Part shown: piece after piece, positions 44,601 through 57,479 of the stretch
Layout of the letters: each line of letters begins with the position of its first letter
How positions within the stretch are numbered: the first letter of the stretch is position 1
Source: Symsagittifera roscoffensis
Lineage: Eukaryota > Xenacoelomorpha > Acoela > Convolutidae
Assembly (NCBI RefSeq): GCF_963678635.1
Contig: NC_087062.1
Location: 45,214,395 to 45,278,394, forward strand
Direction: 5' to 3'
Length of the DNA: 64,000 bases
The notes under the pieces: generated by a model
Database searches by the model: none
What the model saw: only the letters and a program-made list of their open reading frames with translations
Told to the model about the DNA's origin: nothing
Program-made: the position numbers and the translations under genes

Positions 44601-45040
44601 CCAGAAAAACTTCAAGAAGAATTGCCTTCAAGAGTTTAAGAAAACACCAAGCCGCCCGAAACCAATAGGCAAAATTCGAATAACTAGACATTGCTCGCCG
44701 AAACGCCGCAATGTATAGCTCTGAAAACACTGTCAGAGAAGAAGATGAGGCGCAGAAAGCGAGATTGCGGGTACCTCCAGATCCCGAAATGCAATAACTG
44801 GAATCCGGAACAAAAAATACTACCATCCAGGACTCACCACATTTGGTAAAGGATCCTGCAATTGAAGAAGTCTCGTCTGGGGATGATTGAAGCAACCTTC
44901 AAGTTTATAATGAAATCCAAGAATTTCTTTGTACCGCCTCTACCCTCCCCGTATAGGAAAAACTAATTGCCGAAGCTGGAGCAACCGAGCTCTACCATTG
45001 AGATACCAACACCCGCAGTAATTCCGATCAGCAGAAAAAT

Positions 45041-45625
45041 TTGAGCAGCACTGCAAAAAAAATGACTGATCAGATGACGGCTGCTGATACAAACTCTGCC
45101 AATACAACGCTTATCTCTCCAATTAGATCTGAAAAACCAGCTCTCACAGAAGCAATTCTTCTTACTAGTTCCATGACAGCAGCGCCAAGGATCATTGATC
45201 AAGACACTTTATCCCCTACGACGAAAATCTCATCTAAACTTTCACATCCAGTAGCAGCGCCTCCCAAACTCACCGCTTCCAATCCGGATGAACCCTCAGT
45301 GGCAGCTAAGAAAAAGTCTTCGTCACCGATACACGCGTCCCCAACGAATAAACATGCCGATTTGGTCAGATATAATACTAGACCTATACGTTCAAGCCAG
45401 CCGCCAATCCTTCTGGGGGAGAGAGTTTTTACGAGCCTAGTAGAAGGAGACTCTGATGACCGTACAGGAGAGCTCGAGTCGTCGACGATTTCCACCCGGA
45501 GAACCGACCCATTAGAAGCAGTCGCAATTGAAGAACTTTCCTGGAGCCCCATCATAGTGGACCTGGCATCTCCTCCAGACTCATACGCAAGAACCGACCC
45601 GAGTGCCCCATCAAAGTTCTCCTAG
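45041..45625 (+). pseudogene. Element C pol C-terminal tail
   Basis: 194 open codons, Ser/Thr/Pro rich, with HADLVRYNTRPIRSSQPP at about residues 105-122, a motif common at the ends of Ty3/Gypsy polyproteins (YNLR-type). Same strand and position as expected after the integrase. A minus-strand ORF at 45199-45555 is its shadow. Confidence 0.6.
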
Positions 45626-45650
45626 GAGAAATAACTTTACCTTGTACGTC

Positions 45651-46286
45651 GCGGCGGTCTCGTTCAGCCCTTCTGATGCCCCATCCCAACACTCGGAAGT
45701 AAATCTGGCCCGGTGGACTTGTGGATCCGACTCAGTTTCCAACATTATCTTTTCTTGGCCCGTTCTATGACCAGAGATGAGTTGAGAATATGTTCAACTC
45801 AAAAAGCCTAAAAAACTTAACAAGCCAAACATCAGGGGACCTAGAAAAACTCGTTCGCGTAGAACTGTTAGTAATTTTTTTTTTGTTTTTTGTAGTACCT
45901 TTTACTCTACATTTTTCTAAAATATTAACAAAAATCATAGTTCTAATAAGTTAAGGTGGTTTCCCTTGATTTTGATAATATTGAGTAAAACGGAGTTTAC
46001 TTTGCAAACATAAAAAAAAAAAATTTCCGAATTTTACTCAGCCTCAATTAATTGATAGCGCAAATTTGGAATGCGAATGAACAAGTTACGTTGTGCTAGG
46101 GGAATCATTTGTTTCAAAATCCTAAATTTACTCAGGTAGTTCAGATAAAGTGTAATTTGACAGAAGTAGAATGAAATTCCAATATTGAGAAGATGGGTAG
46201 ACTTCAACTATCCCGTCATCCCCACAAACCAACGTAATCAAAAGAAACAATAAGCTTCGGAACATTTTCACCTTTTGCTTGCAGTG
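45651..46286. other. Spacer, no supported gene
   Basis: Between element C and the large direct repeats. A minus-strand ATG near 46268 gives a leader-like MFRSLLFLLITLVCGDDG followed by about 30 residues, but nothing supports it further. Confidence 0.4.
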
Positions 46287-47348
46287 AACCGGATACGTTA
46301 TCCAGCTCTTCATTTTGTTAAAAGACTTCTTGGATGTTTGTTGAGAGTAAACACGTAAGAATAAAGATTCCCATGATGTGTCGTTGAAGGTTGCTAAAAT
46401 TCAGCAGTAGTAAATTCGCAAAAAATTGTTTTCGTTAAAAATAAATATTTTTTTTAGAGTAAATGATTGGGGAATATAGTTGCGTATTGGTTGTTAGGAC
46501 GAAAAACCATTTGTTACATAATTATTTGTTGTCAATCACAACATTGAATTCCGTCGTCAGTGGTTTGGGTGGTTGCAGCAGTCTTGTTTTTTGTTTTTTA
46601 TAACAGAGTGAATAGTTTTAAATTTGTCATTTGAATGAGATATCAGAAGTTCATGAGTGTAGTTGTTTTGGTAATCATTGGCAAAAAGTCGTATCTCGCT
46701 ATTTCATTCTAAAATTGGTTACTCAGCTGCAGCCACTTGTGCAAAGAAGTTTTTGTAGTGTGTTCAAAATATAAAAATTAACACAAATTTCTGTCTAGTG
46801 TATCATTCAGCAATTAAAATATTAGCGCGGAAAGTGAGGTCATTTATACATTTATAATTGCTTCGTTTGATGAGATCATAAGTGTGTAATGGTATTTTTA
46901 TACACAAAAACAAAAACCCTCCGAGTCGATTATAAATACTGTCGACCCGTTACTTTTTTAGGAACAAGCAAATAAAATTATATTTGATATTATTTGAAAC
47001 CATTTCTTAAACATGTTCTTGATGTACAGTATAACCAGCAACGTTATATTAGTTTTAGTTACTGATTCAAGTAATTTTGCTGCTATTTTCTCCTATTTTA
47101 ATGATTGGAATAATTTGGAGGTTGTAACAAAATTTTCATTGTCTCGGTTTGATATACTGACTAACAATTAGCATAAAGTTTTTTTTTCTGCTTTTTACTT
47201 CTGAAACAGAAAAGTTTAAATAGGAGCTTTGACTTTATTAATGTGATGGTTTTGGTGCACTGCCTCTTGATTTTTTTCGATTTTTCATGTTTTCACTGTT
47301 AATGGGTCAGTTTGGTCCGAAAGGTCTGGATACATTCTAGGTTCAATT

Positions 47349-47990
47349 CTAGTATTTGGCTGTAATAGGGATGCTGTGGGAACAGGTCGTTGTCCCATAT
47401 TTTATCAGTATACTTCTACTTTGGTAAATAGTTTCGTTTCTTTGTTGATTATGTAATAGTTTTTTTGTGCTATTTGACTGAGGTTCTTGGTTTTTTTCAT
47501 TTAAAAAAAATTGAGGAGAAAAGTGAAAAACGAAAAAGGTATGAGTTGCAATTAACTTTAGTTTCCAGAAATTCATAGTACAGCTAGTTAGCTTAATAAC
47601 TTTTAAAGCTTTGATATTTTTTACTTTGATTTTGAGCAGAAACTTCATGAAGAGGAAAGATTCAAAAAAATTTTCAATTTTTTCCAGGAAAAAAGCGACG
47701 AAATCAAAAGTTGCTGTAAAATTATTGATGAAAATTCGTGGTGCGAGTAAAGATTCTGAAGAGATTTTCTGATTTAATATCATCGCGGCGGTTTGAACGT
47801 CGGAATTGGCATAATCCATACGTCCGTTTTGGTGAACGGTTCTTTTAGTTTTTTTTAAGAATTGACGTTGATGTGGTATTATGAATGACGTTATCTCAAT
47901 AGGTTTTGAAATGATTTGGGGTATAGATGCGTGCGCGTCTTGAATCGTATACGGAAAATTACGTAATGTGGCATATATCTTCCTGAGCAA
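47349..47990 (-). pseudogene. 213-codon open stretch in array unit 1
   Basis: The longest minus-strand ORF in the array. Sequence such as DAHASIPQIISKPIEITSF and GRMDYANSDVQTAAMILNQK is matched, in changed frames, by units 2 (51090-50850) and 4 (56996-56706), so it belongs to the repeat. The second half is Lys/Phe/Asn rich and may be non-coding. No recognised domain. Confidence 0.3.
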
Positions 47991-49477
47991 ATAGTAAAGG
48001 AGCTTTGAAACGAGTAGGAGCCGGCATCATTTGGTATAAGGTACCGGTGATTAGGTACCAAAATAAGTTATCATCTAAATCAAGTTTAAAGGCACTTTTA
48101 TAGTCACCAACACAATGTTTTTCGTTAGCCAAAGGAAAAATTTGATGATTCGTTGGGTCGACAAACAGTGTTCAACCATTATAATAGATCGGTATTCGAT
48201 CAATTCTTTTTTCGAGAACTTGAAGAGGTAGAATTTTTTTGTGTAGTGTTATAGCCAACCAACTGATTCGTCAGTGTCCAAAAACATAGATCGATTGCCA
48301 GTTAACATGTATCCTGCTAATATAGTGTTTTGTAGAGCAAGCATCACTCTTGTTAGAATTTGTGCTTTTTCTAGCTCACATTATTTCTGCATTTTGGTCA
48401 TTTCAGAATGCTTTAGCTGTTTGGTAATAAAACACATGAGCTATTCGAACATTGCACCTAGATGAAGTTCATAATCAGTTCCATCAGTTCCTACATGGCG
48501 TCAAAGAGGATCTCATTTTTTTATTACGTTCAACGTGATTGCTGGTAAAACTACTTCCTCCTAGAGGGTAGATATAAGGCTTCGCTGTTATTTAATCATT
48601 TCATTTTAGTTGCATTTGATGATATCTTTTATTATAATATCGCTTGTTTCTGGGTGTACAAGTGTTGATGTCAAAACGATCTGATTCTGAAATAAACAAA
48701 GACTCAATTTTTGTTTCATATATAGCTCTTGGCCTACTGCAGACTTCTTGCTACTTATTGTAAATGCGAAAGCTTAGATCTAAGCCATTGGGTTCATATC
48801 CCTAGCTCAGTATGTGATATTCAGAATGGTCCAACTTACTAGCGTACTTGACCATTTTCGATTTCTGAGAAAACAATTTTGCGACTACGCAATTTTCGGG
48901 CATGTCCCATGTATAAGCATATGGTCTAATCATGACGAATCTCATCCGCTTTTGAGTATTTTGCATGGTAGTGGTTTTTGTACTTGTCTCATTTCTAGAT
49001 ATATTTTGAGCTTAACTTTCTGCATGTGTGTTTCATAGCTGGAGTGTTTTACTTGTCCGCTGTTCTCGCACGCTGTCGAAATGTCGCCGTCTAAAGACGT
49101 TCCTTCATTTCTGTGTGTTTCATAGCTGCATGTGTGTTTCATAGCTGGAGTGTTTTACTTGTCCTCTGTTCTCGCACACTGTCGAAATGTCGCCGTCTAA
49201 TGACGTTCCTTCATTTCTTTGTTGCATAATACTTTCATCAAATTTTATAATTAGTTCATGATTGTATCCATCTTCAATCACTGTTATTTTTTGTTTTTTT
49301 TTTGCTGCTTTTGCACAATATTCAGGTGGTACAAAAATTTCATTAGTGATCATATCCATGTTGTGAACAATGGAGGAGTGCTCCCAAATTCCGCAGTTCT
49401 AACGAACTAAAACTTTTAAGCTTTACACATAACTGCGTTTACATAGGTTCTAGAAGATAGCTGAAAAAATGAAAGAG

Positions 49478-49819
49478 CTATCTGGTGTAAAGAATTTTTG
49501 TGCCTAATTTGCACGTTGCTACTTGATTTAGCGCAAACATTTTGTTCACTTGAATAGCTGAGCTATCGTAGTGGGTAACTTTTAGTGAACCGGATACCTT
49601 ATACAGCTCTTCATTTTGAAGTAAAACTTCTTGGATGCTCGTTGAGAGTAAACACGCAAGAATAAAGATTCCCATGATGTGTCGTTGAATGTTGCTAAAA
49701 CTTATTAGTAGTAAATTCGCGAAAGTTTCGATTTCGAAAAAAATAATTATATTGTCACAATAAATGATTGAAAAACTAGTTGCATATCGGTTGTTATGTC
49801 GAAAAACTATTTTGTACAT
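49478..49819 (-). pseudogene. Secretory-leader ORF, unit 2 copy
   Basis: The reading frame contains MGIFILACLLSTSIQEVLL, a short hydrophobic leader with small residues at the end, then about 45 residues including VNKMFALNQVATCKL. Copies at 52850 and 55346 keep the same frame for 79 codons. The product would enter the secretory pathway. I do not recognise a family. Position downstream of a retroelement integrase suggests the start of an env-like ORF. Confidence 0.4.
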
Positions 49820-52610
49820 ACTTATTTGTTGTCAATCACAAAATTGAACTCCGTCGTCAGTGGTTCGAGTGATTGCAGGTGTCTTGTTTTTTTAAAACAG
49901 AGTGAATGGTTTCAAAATTGTCATGTGAAGGAGATATCAAGAATTCATGAATGTAGTTGTTTTGGTAATCATTGACAAAAAGTCGTATTTCGTTATTTGA
50001 TTCTAAATTTGGTAACTCAGCTGCTGCCGCTTGTGCAAACAACTTTTTGTAGTGTGTTCGAATTTTAATAATTAACACAAATTTTTGTCTAGTGTATCAA
50101 TCAGCATTTATTTAATTAGCGCAGAAAATGAGGTCAATTATAAGTTTCTAATTGCTTCGTTTATGAGATCATAAGTGTGTAATGGTTTTTTTATACACAA
50201 AAAAGAAATCCCTCCGAGTCGGTTATAAAAGCTGCGACCCGTTACTTTAGTGGAACAATCAAATATATAATTATAAGTGGTATTATTTGGAAACATTTCT
50301 AATTCTTGAACCGTTTCCTGATGTACAGTATAACCAGCAACGTTATATTAGTTTTAGTTACTGTTTCAAATACTTTTGCTGCTAAATTTCTACCATTTAA
50401 TTGATTGGAAGAATTTGGTGGTTGTAACAAAACTTTAATATCTCGGTCTTTCATACCGACTAACATTTAGCTTCAAGTTGATTTTTCTGCATTTTTCTTC
50501 TGAAACAGAAAAGTTTAAATTGGAGCTATGACGTTATTGATGTGATGGTTTTGGTGCACTGCCTCTTGGTTTTTTTTTTCGATTTTTCATGTTTTCTTTG
50601 TAAATGGCTCAGTTTGGTCTGACTGGTCTGAATGCAATCCAGGTTCATTTCTAGTATTTTGCATTAAAGGGGATGCTGTGGGAACAGGTCATTGTCCCAT
50701 ATTTTATTATTATACTACTAATTAGGTAAATAGTTTCGTTTATTTCTTGATTATGAATTTTTTTTTCGTGTTCCATTTGGTTGAGCTTCTTGGTTTTTTT
50801 CATTTGAAAAGATCGAGGAGACAAGTAAAAAAACGAAAAGGGTATGAATTTAGCTTAACACTATTAATCGAAAACTTATAGTACGGTTAGTTAGCTTGTT
50901 AATATCTAAAATTTTGATAATTTTTACTATGATTTCGAGCAGAAACTTGATTAGGAGGAAAGACGCAAAAATAAATTCCAATTCTTCCCGGAAAAAAGCG
51001 AAGAAACCCAAAGTTCCTAAAGAGTTATCGATGAAAAATCGTAGTGAGAGTAAAGATTCTGAATAGAGTTTCTGATTTAATATCATCGCGGCGGCTTAAG
51101 CGTCGGAATTGGCATAATCCATAAGTCCGTTTTGGTGAACGGTTCTTTTAGTTTTTTAAGAATTGAAGTTGATGTGGTGTTATGAATGACGTTATCTCAA
51201 TAGGTTTTGAAATGTTTTGGGGTATAGATGCGTGCGAGTCTTCAATCGTATACAGAAAATTCCGTAATGTGTCTTATATCTTGCGCAGCGAATAATAAAG
51301 GAGTCTTGAAAGGAATAGGAGCCGGCAGGAATTGGTACCAAGATAACTTATCATCTAAATCAAGTTGAAAGGCACTTTTTTAGTCACCAATGCAATGTTT
51401 TTCGTCGGCCAAAAGAAAAATTTGGTGGTTCGTTGGGTCGACAAACAGTGTTAGACTATTATAATAGACCGGTATTCGAACAAAATTTTTTTCGAGCACT
51501 TGAAGAGGCGATTTTTTTGGCAATGTTATAGCCAACCAACTAATTCGTCAGTGTCCAAAAATATAGATCAATTACCAGTTTGCATGTATCCTGCTAATCT
51601 AGTATTTTGTAGAGCAAGCATCACCACCATTTTTACAATTTGTGTTTTTTCTAGCTCACTTTGGTTCTGCAAAAAGATAATTTCAGAATGCCTTAGATGT
51701 TTGGCATTGAAATACATGAGCTATTTTAACCATGCACCCAGAGGAAGTTCATAATCAGCTCTATCGGTTCCTACATGGCGCCAAACAGGATCCCGTTTTT
51801 TTTATTACATTCAACGTGGTTAATGGTAAATTTACCTCCTCCTAGAGGGTAGATCAAAGGCTTCACTCTGATTTGATCATTTCAATTTAGTTACATTTGA
51901 TAATAACTTTTATTATAAAATCGCATGTTTCTGGGCTAACCAGTGTTGATGTCAAAACCACCTGATTATTAAATAATCAAAGACTCAAAATTATTTTAAA
52001 TAGAGCTCCTGGCCTACTGCAGACTTCTTGCTACTTATTGTAAATGCAAAAGCTAAGGTCTAAGCCACTGGATTCATATCCCCTGCTCAGTATGTGATAT
52101 TGAGAATGGTCCAACTTATTAGCGTACTTGAACATTTTCGATTTCTGTTAGTCAGTTTAGTGACTACGCGATTTTCGGGTATGTCCCATGTATAAGCATA
52201 TGGGTCTAAAGATGACGAATCGCATCCGCTTTCGAGTATTGTACGTGGTAGTGAATTTTGTACTTGTTTAGTTCTAACTAAACTTTGAGCTTAATTTTCT
52301 GCATGTGTGTTTCATAGCTGGAGTGTTTTATTTGTCCTCTGTTCTCACACGCTGTCGAAATGTCGCCGTCTAATGACGTTCCTTAATTTCTGTGTTGCAT
52401 AATAATTTCATCAATATTTGTAATTAGTTCATCATGGTTGTATCCATCTTCAATTACTGATTTTTTTTGTTTTTTAATGCTTTTGCACAATCTTCAGTTG
52501 GTGCAATACTTTCATAGATAATCATATCCATGTTGTGAACAATGGAGGAGTGCTCCCAGTTTCCGCAGTTGTAATGAATTAAAAATTTAAAGCTTTACAC
52601 GTAACTGCAT

Positions 52611-52850
52611 TTACATAGGTTCTATAAGACCGCTGAAAAATATAAAAGAGCTTTCTGTTGTGTTAAGTTTTTCTGTGCCTACTTTGCACGTTGCTCCTTG
52701 ACTTAGCGCATACATTTTGTTCACTTGAATAGGTGAGCTGTCGTAATGGGTAACTTTTAGTGAACCGGATACTATATACAGCTCTTCATTTTGAAGTAAA
52801 ACTTCTTTGATGCTCGTTGAGAGTAAACACGCAAGAATAAAGATTCCCAT
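52611..52850 (-). pseudogene. Secretory-leader ORF, unit 3 copy
   Basis: 79 codons beginning MGIFILACLLSTSIKEVLL and ending FFSGLIEPM before a stop. Almost identical to the unit 4 copy, which differs at one residue (GAT versus VAT). The downstream part of the presumed protein continues in other frames into the preceding unit. Confidence 0.45.
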
Positions 52851-53030
52851 GATGTGTCGTTGAATTTTGCTAAAATTTATGAGTAGTAAATTCGGGAAAG
52901 CTTCGTTTTTGATAAAAATAATTATATTGCTGAATAAATGATTGGGAAAATAGTTGGGTATCGGTTGTTATGTCGAAAAACCATTTGTTACATACTTATT
53001 TGTTGTGAATCACAAAATAGAACTCCTTCG

Positions 53031-53953
53031 TCAGTGGTTTGGATGATTCCATGTGTCTTCTTTTTTTAAAACAGAGTGAATGTTTTAAATTTGTCATTTG
53101 AAGGGGATATCAAGAGTTCATGAATGTAGTTGTTTTGGTATTCACTGACAAAAAGTTGTATTTCGCTATTTGATTCTAAGTTTGGTAACTCAGCTGCTGC
53201 CACTCAATTAAGTTGTAACTCAGCTGCTGCCACCTAATTTGTAATTTACGCAATTTTTAACTAGTGTAATAATCAGTAATTAATTAATTAGCGCGGAAAA
53301 TGAGGTCATTTATTAGTTTTTAATTGGTTCGTTTGATGACGTCATAAGTGTGTAATGGTATATTTATACACAAAAACGAAATCCATCCGAGTCGATTATA
53401 AAAGCTGTCGGCCTGTTACTTTAGAAGAACAATCAAAAATAATTTTTATTGTTTGGAACCATTTCTAAATCTTGAACCGTTTCCTGATATAGTCAGTGGT
53501 TTGGATGATTGCATGTGTCTTGTTTTTTTAAAACAGAGTCAATGTTTTAAATTTGTCATTTGAAGGGGATATCAAGAGTTCATGAATGTAGTTGTTTTGG
53601 TATTCACTGACAAAAAGTCGTATTTCGCTATTTGATTCTAAGTTTGGTAACTCAGCTGCTGCCACTCAATTAAGTTGTAACTCAGCTGCTGCCACCTAAT
53701 TTGTAATTAACGCAATTTTTATCTAGTGTAATAATCAGCAATTAATTAATTAGCGCGGAAAATGAGGTCATTTATTAGTTTTTAATTGCTTCGTTTGATG
53801 ACATCATAAGTGTGTAATGGTATATTTATACACAAAAATGAAATCCATCCGAGTCGATTATAAAAGCTGTCGACCTGTTACTTTAGAGGAACAATCAAAA
53901 ATAATTTTTATTGTTTGGAACCATTGCTAAATCTTGAACCGTTTCCTGATATA
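53031..53953. repeat. 462-bp tandem duplication inside array unit 3
   Basis: TCAGTGGTTTGGATGATT starts at 53031 and again at 53493. The whole stretch up to CTTGAACCGTTTCCTGATAT is repeated with few differences. Each copy itself contains a short repeat, AACTCAGCTGCTGCCAC, twice. Confidence 0.93.
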
Positions 53954-54778
53954 CAGTTTAATCAGCAACGTTATATTAGTTTTGTTACTGTTTCAAGTAA
54001 TTTTGCTGCTATTTTTCTGCTATCCAAGTGATTGGAAGAAATTGGAGGTTGTAACAAAATTTTAATAACTCGGTCTAAATGCCAACTTACATTTAGCTTC
54101 AAGTTGATTTTTCAGCTTCTTACTTCTGAAAGAGAAAAGTTTAAATTGGAGCTATGACTTTATTAATGTGATGGTTTTGGTGCACTGCCTCTTAATTTTT
54201 TTGTTTTTCGATTTTTCATGTTTTCACTGTAATTGGCTCAGTTTGGTCTGAAAGGTCTGGATACATTCCAGGTTCATTTATAGTATTTAGCTGTAATAGT
54301 GATGCGGTGGGAACAAGAGGTTCTGACATATTTTATTAAGGTTCTACTACTTTGGTTAATAGTTTGGTCTCTTTCTTGATTATCAAATATTTTTCTTTCG
54401 TGTGCTATTTGGTTGAGGGTATTGGTTTTTTTAATTGAAAAGATCGAGAGAAAAGTAAAAAAACGAAAAGGGTATAAGTTGCACTCAACAGTATTTTCCA
54501 GAAGCTGATAGTGCGGTTAGTTAGCTTATTATTTTTCAAACTTTGATAATTGTTACGTTTATTTTAAACGTTTATTGAGAAACGTGACGAAGAGAGAAGA
54601 CGCAGGAAAACTTCCAGTTTTCTCCAGAAAAAAAGCGACAAAGCCGAAAGTTTCTCTAAAATTATTGATGAAAATTTGGGTATATCCCATGTATAAGCAT
54701 ATGGGTCTAAAGATGACGAATCGCATCCGCTTTCGAGTATTGTGCGTGGTAGTGAATTTTGTACTTGTTTTAGCTTAA

Positions 54779-55027
54779 CTAAACTTTGAGCTTAATTTTC
54801 TGCATGTGTGTTTCATAGCTGGAGTGTTTTACTTGTCCTCTGTTCTCACACGCTGTCGAAATGTCGCCGTCTAATGACGTTCCTTCATTTCTGTGTTGCA
54901 TAATAATTTCATCAATATTTTTAATTAGTTCATCATGGTTGTATCCATCTTCAATTACTGATTTTTTTTTCACTGCTTTTGCACAATCTTCAGTTGGTGC
55001 AATACTTTCATAGGTAATCATATCCAT
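54779..55027 (-). pseudogene. Second conserved ORF segment of the array (unit 3)
   Basis: 82 codons: acidic region (YNHDELIKNIDEIIMQ), then GTSLDGDISTACENRGQ and KHSSYETHMQKIKLKV. Related ORFs lie at 49120-49359, 48942-49142, near 52280-52530 and 57082-57381. It would follow the leader ORF in the same transcript, but a stop and frame change lie between the two. Confidence 0.4.
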
Positions 55028-55106
55028 GTTGTGAACAATGGAGGAGTGCTCCCAGTTTCCGCAGTTGTAACGAATTAAAAATTTAAAGCTTTACACGTAA
55101 CTGCAT

Positions 55107-55346
55107 TTACATAGGTTCTATAAGACCGCTGAAAAATATAAAAGAGCTTTCTGTTGTGTTAAGTTTTTCTGTGCCTACTTTGCACGTTGCTACTTGACTT
55201 AGCGCATACATTTTGTTCACTTGAATAGGTGAGCTGTCGTAATGGGTAACTTTTAGTGAACCGGATACTATATACAGCTCTTCATTTTGAAGTAAAACTT
55301 CTTTGATGCTCGTTGAGAGTAAACACGCAAGAATAAAGATTCCCAT
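55107..55346 (-). pseudogene. Secretory-leader ORF, unit 4 copy
   Basis: 79 codons, same leader and VNKMYALSQVATCKVGTE segment as in units 2 and 3. Conservation of this ORF among units, with few changes, fits recent duplication rather than proven selection. Confidence 0.45.
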
Positions 55347-57081
55347 GATGTGTCGTTGAATTTTGCTAAAATTTATGAGTAGTAAATTCGGGAATGCTTC
55401 GTTTTTGATAAAAATACTTATATTGCTGAATAAATGATTGGGAAATTAGTTGGGTATCGGTTGTTATGTCGAAAAACCATTTGTTACATACTTATTTGTT
55501 GTCAATCACAAAATAGAACTCCTTCGTCAGTGGTTTGGATGATTGCATGTGTCTTGTTTTTTTTTAAAACAGAAGGAATGTTTTAAATTTGTCATTTGAA
55601 GGGGATATCAAGAGTTCATGAATGTAGTTGTTTTGGTATTCACTGACAAAAAGTCGTATTTCGCTATTTGATTCTAAGTTTGGTAACTCAGCTGCTGCCA
55701 CTCAATTAAGTTGTAACTCAGCTGCTGCCACCTAATTTGTAATTAACGCAATTTTTATCTAGTGTAATAATCAGCAATTAATTAATTAGCGCGGAAAATG
55801 AGGTCATTTATTAGTTTTAATTGCTTCGTTTGATGACATCATAAGTGTGTAATGGTATATTTTTCCACAAAAATGAAATCCATCCGAGTCGATTGTAAAA
55901 GCGGTCGACCTGTTACTTTAGAGGAACAATCAAAAATAATATTTATTGTTTGGAACCATTTCTAAATCTTGAACCGTTTCCTGATATACAGTTTAACCAG
56001 CAACGTTATATTAGTTTTGTTACTGTTTCAAGTAATTTTGCTGCTATTTTTCTTCTATCCAAGTGATTGGAAGAAATTGGAGGTTGTAACAAAATTTTAA
56101 TAACTCGGTCTAAATGCCAACTTACATTTAGCTTCAAGTTGATTTTTCAGCTTCTTACTTCTGAAAGAGAAAAGTTTAAATTGGAGCTATGACTTTATTA
56201 ATGTGATGGTTTTGGTGCACTGCCTCTTAATTTTTTTTTTTTCGATTTTTCATGTTTTCACTGTAATTGGCTCAGTTTGGTCTGAAAGGTCTGGATACAT
56301 TCCAGGTTCATTTATAGTATTTTGTTGTAATAGCGATGCGGTGGGAACAAGAGGTTCTGACATATTTTATTAAGGTTCTACTACTTTGGTAAATAGTTTG
56401 GTCTCTTTCTTGATTATCAAATATTTTTCTTTCGTGTGCTATTTGGTTGAGGTTATTGGTTTTTTTTTAATTGAAAAGATTGAGAGAAAAGTAAAAAAAA
56501 CGAAAAGGGTATGAGTTGCACTCATCAGTATTTTCCAGAAACTGATAGTGCGGTTAGTTAGCTTATTATTTTTCAAACTTTGATAATTGTTACGTTTATT
56601 TTAAACGTTTATTGATAAACGTGTCGAAGAGAGAAGACGCAGGAAAACTTCCAGTTTTCTCCAGAAAAAAAAAAAAAAGCGACAAAACCGAAAGTTCCTT
56701 TAAAATTATTGATGAAAAATCGTGGTGAGAGTAAAGAATCTAGATGGATTTTCTGATTTAATATTATCGCGGCGGTTAAAACGTCGGAATTGTCCTAATC
56801 CATATGTCCATGTTGGAGCGGTTCTTGTAGTTTTTTTTTTAGTAATTGACGTTGATGCGGTGTTATGAATGACGTTATCCCAATAGGTTTTTAAGTTTTT
56901 TTGGGTATAGATGCCTGCGCCTGCGCCTTTTATTATCATGTAGCTTGTTTCTGCGTTTACCAGTGTTGATGTCAAAACCACCTGATTATGAAACAATCAA
57001 AGATTCAAAAATTGTTTTATATAGAGCTCGTGGCCTACTGCAGACTTCTTGCTGCTTATTGTAAATGCGAAAACTTAGGTC

Positions 57082-57381
57082 TTAGCCATTGGGTTCATAT
57101 CCCTCGCTCAGTATGTAATATTGAGAATATTTCAACTTTTTAGCGTACTTGACCATTTTCGATTCCTGAGAAAACAATTTTGTAACTACGCAATTTTCGG
57201 GAATGTCCCATGTATAAGCACATGGGTCTAATGATGACGAACCGCATCCGCGTTCGAGTATTGTCCGTGGTAGTGGATTTTGTACTTGTTTCATTTCTAG
57301 ATATACTTTGAGCCTAACTTTCTGCATGTGTGATTCAAAGCTGGAGTGTTTTAGTTGTCCTCTGTTCTCACACGCTGTCAA
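57082..57381 (-). pseudogene. Longest copy of the array's downstream ORF segment (unit 4)
   Basis: 99 codons continuing past the segment seen in unit 3. It includes MKQVQNPLPRTILERGCG, SSSLDPCAYTWDIPENCVVT and KYSQYYILSEG. Regular Cys residues and the Tyr/Trp-rich patch suggest an extracellular, disulphide-bonded protein such as a viral-type surface glycoprotein, but I cannot assign a family by eye. Confidence 0.4.
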
Positions 57382-57479
57382 ACTGTCGCCGTCTAATGAC
57401 GTTCCTTTATTTCTGTGTTGCAGAATAAATTGTTAGAATGAATGATTGTTTTCAGATTAAATATTTTTAATGGATTGAC

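Larger units (their letters stand above)
39806..45650 (+). mobile_element. Heavily decayed Ty3/Gypsy retrotransposon C
   Basis: Primer site at 39806, Gag-like ORF from 39891, a CCHC knuckle near 40700, protease remnant near 41140-41330, RNase H near 42430-42660, integrase zinc finger and core near 43380-44000, and a pol tail to 45625, all on the plus strand. Stops and shifts are dense throughout. No 3' LTR was found, so the 3' end is lost or unrecognisable. Confidence 0.8.
46287..57420 (-). repeat. Array of four large direct repeats with env-like minus-strand ORF fragments
   Basis: Units are bounded by the string TACATAGGTTCTATAAGACC or variants (49440, 52612, 55108). Unit 1 is 46287-49439, unit 2 is 49440-52611, unit 3 is 52612-55107 and unit 4 is 55108-57420. 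The string CCATGATGTG recurs at 46371, 49672, 52847 and 55343. Units 3 and 4 are nearly identical over their first kilobase; units 1 and 2 are more diverged. Unit 3 lacks about 1.1 kb that unit 2 has (junction near 54678), and unit 4 lacks a different 0.7 kb (junction near 56930). Each unit has a plus-strand TTATAAAAGC string about 550 bp from the leader. Confidence 0.92.

Noticed and set aside
45199-45555. 118-codon minus-strand ORF
   Set aside because: It overlaps the better-supported plus-strand pol tail of element C, which has a typical YNTRP motif; this ORF is the reverse shadow.
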